NCBI GenBank assembly: GCA_947471745.1
Contig: CANJKZ010000068.1
Coordinates: 305,001 to 369,000 of the forward strand
Length of the DNA: 64,000 nucleotides
Direction of reading: 5' to 3'
Source: Closterium sp. Naga37s-1
Lineage: Eukaryota > Streptophyta > Zygnematophyceae > Desmidiales > Closteriaceae
Positions 55,201 to 62,345 of this stretch are shown here, in pieces. The position numbers and the translations under genes are program-made. The stretch's first letter is position 1, and each line of letters opens with the position of its first letter. A model generated the notes under the pieces. It was not told where the DNA came from. It made no database searches and saw only the letters and a list, made by a program, of their open reading frames with translations.

Positions 55201-58200
55201 TTGAATGGGTAGGTAGAGCAGATGAATGGGAAGATGGAGGGGGAGAGGGGGAGGTGGAGGCTGGAGGAGGAACAATTGAGGGCTAAAGTTGAAAGACTCT
55301 TGTTCTTTCACCCTCTCTTTGCTCCTCTACTTTCATTTGCAGTTCTTCAACTTTAGCATTCGGTTGTTCCTCCTTTAGCCTCCACCTCTCCCTCTCACCC
55401 TCCATTTTCCCATTCAACTACTCCACCTACCTATTCAACTGCTCCACCTGCCTATTCCACTGCTCCACCTGCCTATTCGATTGCTCCACCTACCCATTCA
55501 ACTGCTACACCTGCCCATTTGACTGCTCCACCTGCCCATTCAACCGCTCCACCTTGCTCTGCAGCTCCTTTACCAACAACTTCTGCGAATCCGCCAGCTG
55601 AGCAAACTGCAGGAGCAGTTGAATGGGAGGAAACTAGCTACTACCACGCACTGCACATATCATACCAGCTCGTTCATTCGTCTTTGTCCTTTTCTCACAA
55701 CTCCTTCTCTCCCTTCCCCTCCTTCCCCCTTGCACATTGCTAACGATCAGGTGCGACAACTGAATCAGGGCATATACCACACTCTTCGCACGTTGTTTTG
55801 AGACGTCTCAATACTACACTTATATCACGTTGCCCACTGTTATCCATCAGGCGCGACAACTGAACCGGAGCATATTCGAGACCATCTACTACCACGCGCT
55901 CCGCTCGTCATGCCATGCCATGCTGTGTTGTCTGCCTGTTAATCTTCCGTGTTCCGCTTGTCTCCACCCACCAAGCCCGACAACTGAACCGGGACATCTT
56001 CGAGACCATCTACTACCACGCGCTCCGCACGTCATGCCATGCCATGCTGTGCTGTCTTGCCTGTTAATCCTCCGTGTTCCCCTTGTCTCCACCCACCAGG
56101 CCCGACAACTGAACCGGGATATTTTTGAGACCATCTACTACCACGCGCTCCGCACGTCGTGCCAGCTGGCAAAGGAGGAAGGCACGTACGAGTCGTACCC
56201 CGGCTGCCCTGTCAGCAAGGTATGCTGCTGACGTGGAAATATACTAATGTGGGTCGGATGAGATGCATGTTGTTGGGGAGCATGTGGTGACTAGGCTAGG
56301 CTGAAATTTTGAGAATTCTCAATAGTAACACCAAATTGAGAAGTCGCTTTTTGCCCTGAAGTGGTGACTGCTGGTTCCACTCCCATGCGCACTTGCGCAC
56401 CATGCCCCTCCTTCCCACCCTTCCCACACCACCCCTCACCACCCCTCACCACCTCAGGGCATCTTGCAACCGGACATGTGGGGAGTGACTCCTTCACACC
56501 ACTGGTGCTGGGCAGCACTGCGGGCCGACATAGCGGCTCACAGGGTGATGGAGCAACTCCGTTTTTATCCCCTTCTCCCCCAATTGCCCTCACAACCCCC
56601 AGGGTATCTTGCAACCGGACATGTGGGGAGTGACCCCTTCAGACCGCTGGGATTGGGCAGCCCTGAGGCCCGACATAGCGGCTCACGGGCTGCGCAACTC
56701 CCCTGCTGGCCCATGCCCACTTGGCCCCATCCATATCATTCCCCAATTGCCTCTACCCCACCCCAGGGCGTGTTGCAACCGGACATGTGGGGAGTGACTC
56801 CTTCAGACCGCTGGGACTGGGCAGCACTGCGAGCCGACATAGGTGCTCACGGGCTGAGGAACTCCCTGCTGGTGGCACCCATGCCTACAGCTTCGACCAG
56901 CCAAATTCTGGGGAACAACGAGTGCTTCGAGCCTTACACCTCCAACATCTACTCGAGAAGGGTGCTTAGGTAAGCAAAACGTGTTTTTTTCCTTTTCTTT
57001 TCTTTTTTTTCTTTTTTTGGGAATGTTAAGCTTTTCGAGTTTTTCCTCGACTCGTTTGAGGGACTCGAAAAGCTCGAGTTTCGAGTTTGTTTTTTTGTAA
57101 AAAAAACTCGGTTGCTCGAGTCGAGTTTTGCTCGCGAGTTAAAAAAAACTCGTGAAAAACTTGGCTACCAAGCAAGTTTTTTCAAAACTCGCGAGTTTTT
57201 GGGGCTCGTGAGCATTTCGCCACCAGATCCGCCCGCGCCTAGCATTCCGCCTCCAGATCTGCTCGCACCTAGCATTTCGCCGCCAAATCTGCTAACATTC
57301 CGCCACCAGATCCGCCCGCGCCTAGCATTCCGCCGCTAGATCCGCCCGCGCCTAGCATTCTGCCGTCAGATCCGCCCGCGCCTAGCATTCCGCCGCTAGA
57401 TCCGCCCGCGCCTAGCATTCCGCCGCTAGATCCGCCCGCGCCTAGCATTCCGCCGCTAGATCCGCCCGCGCCTAGCATTCCGCCGCTAGATCCGCCCGCG
57501 CCTAGCATTCCGCCTCCAGATCTGCCCGCACCTAGCATTCCGCCGCTGCCCCCGCACGGCATTTCCTTTCACTAAGCTGGTTTCGTGGGGTGGTGGGTAA
57601 GGGGGGTGTTTAACAACGAGTCGAGTTTTACTTGACTCGGACGAGTTTTCTTTGAACTCGTCCGAGTGGTAAAAAAACTCGGTAAATTGGTCGAGTTTCG
57701 AGTTCGCTTTGTGGCACAAAAAACTCGGCGAGTTTTCCTCGACTCGACTCGTGTGTGACAAAAAACTCGTCAAAACGAGTCAAGTAAAACTCGACTCGTC
57801 TTTTGCCCATGTATGTTGAACTCATGGTGGTGAACAAGCATCTGCTCAGCAACCTCACCCATCTGGGCCTCTGGTCGCCAAGCCTTAGGATGCCCTGTCC
57901 CCTGATACAGGGACAATCTCGTTCTCCCCTGTCCCTGTATTCCCTCTACTCACCCACCTTCCCCCCCCCCCCCCCCCCCCCCCCGGGTCTTTTCCAGTGG
58001 CGAGTTTGTGGTGGTGAACAAGCATCTGGGCTAAGAAGGCAACCCAGTTCTTCCCTGTCCCCCCATCTCTCTGTGCTCCCCTCCCCTCCCCTCCCCCCTT
58101 TGTGCACTGGCGAGTGCATGGTGGTGAACAAGCATCTGCTCAGCGACCTCACCCATCTCAGCCCCTCGAAGGCAAGCCTCAAGGAGGCACTAAGAAGGCA

Positions 58201-61200
58201 ACCCAGTTCTCCCCTGTCCCCCCATCTCTCTGTGCTCCCCTCCCCTCCCCTCCCCCCTTTGTGCACTGGCGAGTGCATGGTGGTGAACAAGCATCTGCTC
58301 AGCGACCTCACCCATCTCAGCCCCTCGAAGGCAAGCCTCAAGGAGGCACTAAGAAGGCAACCCAGTTCTCCCCTGTCCCCCCATCTCTCTGTGCTCCCCT
58401 CCCCTCCCCTCCCCCCTTTGTGCACTGGCGAGTGCATGGTGGTGAACAAGCATCTGCTCAGCGACCTCACCCATCTCAGCCCCTCGAAGGCAAGCCTCAA
58501 GGAGGCACTAAGAAGGCAACCCAGTTCTCCCCTGTCCCCCCATCTCTCTGTGCTCCCCTCCCCTCCCCTCCCCTCCCCCCTTTGTGCACTGGCGAGTGCA
58601 TGGTGGTGAACAAGCATTTACTCAACGACTTGACACATCTGGGCCTGTGAGTGACAGACAGGCCTTACACGCCCCTGCATCACACTCCCTCTCACCCCTT
58701 CCCTGCCGCCCTCTCTCTCTTCTCCCCAGTGGCGAGTTCGTGGTGGTGAACAAGCATTTACTCAACGACTTGACACATCTGGGCCTGTGGTCGCCTGACC
58801 TGAAGAACGAGATCATGTACCGCAACGGGTCTGTGGAGGGGATAGACGAGATCCCGCAGCGCCTGAGAGATATTTACAAGTGAGTGTGGTTGCACCGTGC
58901 AAGCAACTTATGGCTGGTGTGTGCTGGTAACCAGGTAACCAGTGGTCGCCTGACCTGAAGAATGAGATCATGTACCGCAACGGGTCTGTGGAGGGGATAG
59001 ATGAGATTCCACAGCGCTTGAGAGACATCTACAAGTGAGTGTGGCTGCCGAGTGGGACGTGCAGGTAGAGTGCTGGTAACCAGGTAATCACTTGTTTCCC
59101 GACCTGAAGAATGAGATCATGTACCGCAACGGGTCTGTGGAGAGGGGATAGACGAGATCCCGCAGCGCCTGAGAGATATTTACAAGTGAGTGTGGTTGCA
59201 CCGTGCAAGCAACTTATGGCTGGTGTGTGCTGGTAACCAGGTAACCAGTGGTCGCCTGACCTGAAGAACGAGATCATGTACCGCAACGGGTCTGTGGAGG
59301 GGATAGACGAGATCCCGCAGCGCCTGAGAGATATTTACAAGTGAGTGTGGTTGCACCGTGCAAGCAACTTATGGCTGGTGTGTGCTGGTAACCAGGTAAC
59401 CAGTGGTCGTCTGACCTGAAGAACGAGATCATGTACCGCAACGGGTCTGTGGAGGGGATAGACGAGATTCCACAGCGCCTAAGGGACATCTAAAAGTGAG
59501 TGTGGCTGCTGAGTGGGACGTGCAGGTAGAGTGCTGGTAACCAGGTAATCACTCGTTTCCCGACCTCAAGAATGAGATCATGTAACGAAACGGGTCTGTG
59601 GAGGGAATTGACGAGATCCTGCAACACCTGAGAGATATTTACAAGTGAGTGCAAGCAGATTATGGCTGGTGGTGACACGTGCGGTTTTGTGGTGGTAACC
59701 AGGTAACCACCGGTCGTCTCACCTCAAGAATGAGATCATATACCGCAACAGGTCGGTGGAGGGGATTGACGAGATCCCACAACACCTGAGAGTCATTTAC
59801 AAGTGAGTGCAAGAAGGTTATGGCTGGTGGTGACACATGCGCTTTTGTGGTGGTAACCAGGCCGCTTGACAAGCCCCATTGCCCATACCCATTATGCAGC
59901 ATCCCTCTCTGTACTTTTCATGCATGCATATGTTGGTGATTGGCAGGGCGGTGTGGGAGATGAAGCAGAGAGGGATTGTGGGCATGGCAGCAGACAGAGG
60001 GGCGTTTATCGACTTGAGCCAGTCGCTCAAGACTTGCCCATAGCTATTATCTAATGGCATTTATGCTGGTTAAGGGTGTGTTTGCCATGGGGTTGTGTGT
60101 ACAGGACGGTGTGGGAGATGAAGCAGAGGGCGATTGTGGACATGGCAGCAGACAGAGGGGCGTTCATTGATCAGAGCCAGTCACTTCACTGAAATCCCCC
60201 CCAACATCTCATCCTTCATTTGCTCCTTTGCCTACTTCTACTTGTCACATGTGCTGGTAAATCACAGGACGGTGTGGGAGATGAAGCAGAGGGCCGTCGT
60301 GGACATGGCAGCAGACAGAGGGGCGTTCATTGGTCAGAATCAATCGCTCATTGTCTTACTCATTGCTTGAACGGGTGCTGTTGTCATGAGGGTGTATGCA
60401 GGACGGTGTGGGAGATGAAGCAGAGGGCCATCGTGGACATGGCAGCAGACAGAGGGGCGTTCATCGATCAGAGCCAGTCGCTCAACATCCACATGGATGC
60501 TCCCACGTTCGGCAAGCTGACATCTCTACACTTTTACACGTGGGGCAAGGTGGGTGCGTTTGGGTTGTGATCTCTGGTGCGTTTGGGCGGTGTGGGTTGG
60601 GTGCATGTAAATCTCTGCAGTCAGTGCATTGGACATCCAGAGCCAGTCGCTCAACATCCACATGGACGCTCCCACCTTCGGCAAGGTCACATCCTTGCAT
60701 TTCTACACGTGGGGCAAAGTGAGTGGGTGCAATGTGGGTTGTCACTGTTGGTGGTGCATTTGGGATGGGAGTTGTGGGTGCATGAGAATCCCTGCTGTCA
60801 GTTTATCGATCAGAGCCAGTCACTCAACATCCACATGGGCGCTCCCTCCTTCGGCAAGGTCACATCCTTGCATTTCCACACGTGGGGCAAAGTGAGTGCA
60901 TCTCTTGAGGGGGTACTATCAGGGCATGGGCGCATGGGTGTGGCTGCTGTCAGTCTATCTACCAAACCAAAGCCAGTCTCTCAACATTCACATGGGTGTG
61001 TCTGGGGCGCGTGGGTCCTGCTGTTTGTCACCCATTTGATTGTTTTAGTCAACTCAAAACTGCTTGATGCTGGATGCTTGGTGCGGGCAGGGCTTGAAGG
61101 CGGGCACCCTCGACTGGTGCAGATAGTACTATCTGAGAACGAGGGGAGACGCAGATGCCATCAATTTCTTGAGTGAACTTTAAGTGCTTGGTGCTTGTCA

Positions 61201-62175
61201 CTCCAAACTCTTCACACAATCCACACTCCACCACTTCACCACTCCCCACTCTCCACTCTCCTCCCTCCACTCTCCTCTCTTGGTGTGTGCAGGGCTTGAA
61301 GACGGGAATGTACTATCTAAGAACGAGGGGAGCAGCAGATGCCATCAAGTTCACAGTCGACGCAGAGGCTGCCAAACGGGTATGGAGCCATTGCAATTCA
61401 AGGGTCTGTGGGTCTGGATTTATTTGAAGGGCAGGGTTGGTCACGACTCTTTGAGAACGAGGGGAGCTGCAGATGCCATCAAATTCACAGTCGATGCAGA
61501 GGCTGCCTAAAGGGTACGGGTCTGTTGTTGCACAGGGAGGGGGGGGGGCTGAATGCGCTGACAGGTGAGCGATTAGTAAGCAATGCGATTGAGAACGAGG
61601 AGAGCTGCAGATGCGATCAAGTTCACAGTCGACGCAGAAGCTGCCAAACGGGTATGGTCCCATTGCAAAGGCAGGGCGGGGCAGGTGACAGACTGTTTTT
61701 TTTGGGATTGCAGGGGCGGGCGGAACTGTGAGATGTCAGAGTGGTGTTGCATCTCATGGGAAGTTGATAGAAGACGTTTGATTGCCAGGTGCTCTTCTGA
61801 GTTTGAAGATTTTGGAAACGGTAACGGTGTGACGGGGTGGTTGTTGAGTCGACTCAAAAGGTACTGGCTCTAAAGGTATGACCAGATAAATACGATTCCT
61901 TTTTCCCGCCTTCAGAGCGCTCCATTTCCTCTTTAACCCTGCCTCTACCTGAGTCATGAGAGGAAGGTGAAGGAGGCAGAGATGCAAGCCATGCAAGACT
62001 GATATAACCCATCACTCATCACTACCCTTACCCCTTCTCTTTCCTCCCCACCCCCCCACACACACTTCAACAGAGTCAGGAGAGGAGGGTGAAGGAGGCA
62101 GAGATGCAAGCCAGGCTCGCAGAGATGACATGCTCCTTGGAGAACAGAGATGGCTGCATTTCATGCGGCAGTTGA
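46236..62175 (+). CDS. RNR1: Ribonucleoside-diphosphate reductase large subunit (R1), complete
   Basis: The enzyme reduces NDPs to dNDPs in the cytosol with the R2 subunit. The exons are 46236-46361, 46765-46866, 47185-47246, 47596-47683, 47895-47990, 48455-48622, 49770-50010, 50777-50922, 51297-51398, 51752-51844, 52079-52228, one copy of the exon 12 array (52928-53014), 54440-54604, 56100-56219, 56767-56969, 58730-58879, 60402-60549, 61293-61379 and 62074-62175. They give 811 residues with every GT-AG junction in phase, close to the length of plant R1. Residues 1-90 form the ATP-cone ([20 protein letters not shown]). Catalytic residues fall at the numbers known from human R1: C218 (LSSCFLVC), N427, C429 and E431 (SNLCTE), and C444 (AVCNL). 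The radical-transfer Tyr pair is in GMYYLRT. The C-terminal shuttle cysteines are CISCGS. The gene is full of exon echoes, so the intact exon of each series was chosen by length, frame and family match. Confidence 0.95.
46370..46500 (+). repeat. Short donor-side echoes after RNR1 exon 1
   Basis: Copies of (at/ct)cagaaggt(a/g)cgagcc, i.e. the last bases of exon 1 and its donor, recur near 46395 and 46480, in a roughly 50-90 bp degenerate unit. Confidence 0.7.
47345..47560 (+). repeat. Acceptor-side echoes of RNR1 exon 4
   Basis: Two copies of (K/T)[12 protein letters not shown] with TGCAG acceptors start near 47370 and 47486, both breaking down after the Gly-Leu-Pro codons. The intact exon starts at 47596. 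Confidence 0.85.
48038..48133 (+). other. Second complete copy of RNR1 exon 5
   Basis: This 96-bp copy of exon 47895-47990 lies 143 bp downstream, with a gcgcag acceptor and a better GTGAGT donor. Apart from one synonymous change it differs only in the first codons (His-Ala-Glu-Arg becomes Gly-Arg-Glu-Arg). It keeps phase and frame, so either copy could be used. Confidence 0.8.
48309..48376 (+). repeat. Acceptor-side echo of RNR1 exon 6
   Basis: A degenerate copy starting after ttccag and ending in VAMGIHKLG resembles the start of exon 48455 (RVAVGIHK). Confidence 0.65.
48690..48776 (+). repeat. Downstream echo of RNR1 exon 6
   Basis: A copy of the 3' portion of exon 6 ([20 protein letters not shown] and PTLF) lies downstream of the intact exon. 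Confidence 0.85.
48866..49720 (+). repeat. Seven acceptor-side echoes of RNR1 exon 7
   Basis: Copies of [20 protein letters not shown] and LKEC start near 48868, 49000, 49135, 49260, 49388, 49514 and 49642, most with cag acceptors. They contain the active-site Cys218 codon. Several run straight into a stop (gagtgcctataa; gattgagtga) and one has a 5-bp insertion. Spacing is 120-135 bp. The eighth, intact, copy is exon 7 at 49770. Confidence 0.92.
50055..50462 (+). repeat. Three donor-side echoes of RNR1 exon 7
   Basis: Copies of the exon 7 end ([28 protein letters not shown] region, GKRK and donor) lie at about 50060-50134, 50168-50305 and 50369-50462, of different lengths. The last ends before the donor. 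Confidence 0.87.
50570..51050 (+). repeat. Echoes flanking RNR1 exon 8
   Basis: An acceptor-side copy ([19 protein letters not shown]) lies at 50577-50690. A donor-side copy ([16 protein letters not shown] and donor) lies at 50993-51042. The intact exon 50777-50922 lies between. Confidence 0.87.
51060..51240 (+). repeat. Acceptor-side echoes of RNR1 exon 9
   Basis: A short remnant (FAPTRPLV, 51063-51090) and a longer degenerate copy (aagttcaacatcccctcg.., 51175-51236) lie upstream of the exon at 51297. Confidence 0.75.
51465..51705 (+). repeat. Donor-side echoes of RNR1 exon 9
   Basis: Two copies of the exon 9 end ([12 protein letters not shown].. and a frame-broken [19 protein letters not shown]) lie downstream of the intact exon. 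Confidence 0.8.
52270..52660 (+). repeat. Donor-side echoes of RNR1 exon 11
   Basis: Copies of the 3' part of exon 11 ([23 protein letters not shown]) lie at 52275-52360 and 52449-52561; the latter runs to REK and a GTAAGG donor. A trace lies near 52630. These copies repeat the thiyl-radical Cys codon. Confidence 0.87.
52780..52927 (+). repeat. 85-bp duplication of acceptor region of RNR1 exon 12
   Basis: The sequence tctaaaaaagcatgttacgt..gtgcaggggg occurs at about 52790-52845 and again just before exon 12. The first copy leads into a disrupted GVLFD. Two AT-rich palindromes of the family (52780-52799, 52863-52884) mark the duplicated starts. Confidence 0.8.
52928..53896 (+). repeat. Seven-copy 147-bp array of complete RNR1 exon 12
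   Basis: Each unit is an 87-bp exon (GVP(S/P)[11 protein letters not shown], then [12 protein letters not shown]) plus a 60-bp intron-like spacer (GTGAGA ... TTGGAG). Exon starts fall at 52928, 53075, 53222, 53369, 53516, 53663 and 53810. Copies differ by a few substitutions only. Because 147 is a multiple of three and the spacer has no stop, the whole array stays open in frame. Only the first copy has a conventional acceptor (gtgcag). The last is followed by the real intron to exon 13. Confidence 0.95.
54020..54392 (+). repeat. Three acceptor-side echoes of RNR1 exon 13
   Basis: Copies of (TEVVTR)[12 protein letters not shown] lie near 54030-54090, 54170-54225 and 54329-54388. The third is nearly perfect with a cccag acceptor. 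The intact exon begins at 54440. Confidence 0.87.
54605..54965 (+). repeat. Donor-side echoes of RNR1 exon 13
   Basis: A perfect copy of [18 protein letters not shown] and its GTATGT donor lies at 54683-54736, within a unit of about 133 bp. A degenerate longer copy lies at 54870-54960. Confidence 0.88.
55085..55625. repeat. Imperfect inverted repeat from a coiled-coil coding fragment
   Basis: The left arm (55085-55300) reads, on the plus strand, as a heptad-like segment ([20 protein letters not shown], then LNGQVEQ repeats). The right arm (about 55335-55625) is its reverse complement with extra copies of the 21-bp LNGQVEQ-coding unit. The arms could form a hairpin of 200 bp or more in the RNR1 pre-mRNA. 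The fragment has no relation to RNR1. Confidence 0.82.
55745..56036 (+). repeat. Three acceptor-side echoes of RNR1 exon 14
   Basis: Copies of [20 protein letters not shown] lie near 55751-55795 (degenerate), 55852-55915 and 55975-56035. The latter two are close to the intact exon at 56100. Confidence 0.87.
56455..56715 (+). repeat. Two acceptor-side echoes of RNR1 exon 15
   Basis: Copies of G(I)[18 protein letters not shown] then LR.DIAAHG start at about 56459 and 56605, each after a cag acceptor. The intact exon starts at 56767. Confidence 0.88.
57005..57800. repeat. Composite repeat: ACTCG-rich flanks around a 30-bp minisatellite
   Basis: About 12 copies of a 30-bp unit (agcattccgccgctagatcc..) span 57211-57560. 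They are flanked on both sides by 170-200 bp of short overlapping palindromes built from aaaactcg/cgagtttt (57010-57200 and 57610-57800). The matching flanks suggest a single inserted element in RNR1 intron 15. Confidence 0.8.
57812..58625 (+). repeat. Acceptor-side echoes of RNR1 exon 16, 159-bp array
   Basis: A copy of [18 protein letters not shown] (57820-57880) and a fragment (58000-58030) precede a tandem array. Units start at 58101, 58260 and 58419 (period 159 bp), then 58583 (five extra bases). Each has an acceptor-like pyrimidine tract and (S)[17 protein letters not shown]. The intact exon starts at 58730. A run of 24 C lies at 57961-57984. Confidence 0.9.
58925..59810 (+). repeat. 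Donor-side echoes of RNR1 exon 16
   Basis: Six copies of the exon 16 end ((S)[29 protein letters not shown] and GTGAGT) end near 59036, 59186, 59341, 59495, 59646 and 59804. Spacing is about 155 bp and two linker types alternate in the first copies. Several copies preserve the frame and donor perfectly; later ones decay. Confidence 0.92.
59945..60360 (+). repeat. Three acceptor-side echoes of RNR1 exon 17
   Basis: Copies of [20 protein letters not shown] and IDQSQSL start near 59947, 60104 and 60269 with AG acceptors. The intact exon starts at 60402. Confidence 0.9.
60625..61000 (+). repeat. Donor-side echoes of RNR1 exon 17
   Basis: Copies of [20 protein letters not shown] and FYTWGK with GTGAGTG donors lie near 60638-60719 and 60808-60891. 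A remnant lies at 60965-61000. Confidence 0.88.
61090..61650 (+). repeat. Echoes flanking RNR1 exon 18
   Basis: A degenerate acceptor-side copy (gggcttgaaggcggg..) lies at 61091-61172. Two donor-side copies ([16 protein letters not shown], one with an in-frame TAA) lie at 61453-61515 and 61592-61651. The intact exon is 61293-61379. Confidence 0.85.
61945..62003 (+). repeat. Acceptor-side echo of RNR1 last exon
   Basis: A copy of [15 protein letters not shown] followed by a stop lies upstream of the intact last exon at 62074. Confidence 0.82.
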
Positions 62176-62345
62176 CACGGGCGTTTCATGTGCATGCGAA
62201 GTGTACGTCGTGGCAGTTGACACAGGCGTTTCATGCGGCAGTTGACACGGGCGTTTCATGTGCACGTGAAGTGTACGTCTCATGCGGCAGTTGACACAGG
62301 CGTTCCATGTGGCAGTGGTTCATCTGCACGTGAACTGTACACTTC
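62176..62345 (+). repeat. Echoes of the RNR1 stop-codon region
   Basis: The sequence catgcggcagttgacac, containing the last codons and TGA of RNR1, is repeated three more times after the gene (near 62210-62350), with cgtttcatgtgcacgtgaagtg linkers. Confidence 0.82.

Noticed and set aside
57211..57560. Regular 30-bp repeats resembling a CRISPR-like array
   Set aside because: Units are directly adjacent with no unique spacers, in a eukaryotic intron. It is an ordinary minisatellite.
61903..61913. Perfect E2F-like TTTCCCGCC
   Set aside because: It lies in the last RNR1 intron, 15 kb from the promoter; a single match there is probably chance.
46236..62175. Explaining the exon copies as assembly error
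   Set aside because: Copies carry many different substitutions and indels, have graded divergence and follow a strict side rule on both strands. Collapsed or mis-joined reads would not produce this. The most homogeneous arrays (52928-53896, 58101-58625) still deserve read-level confirmation.
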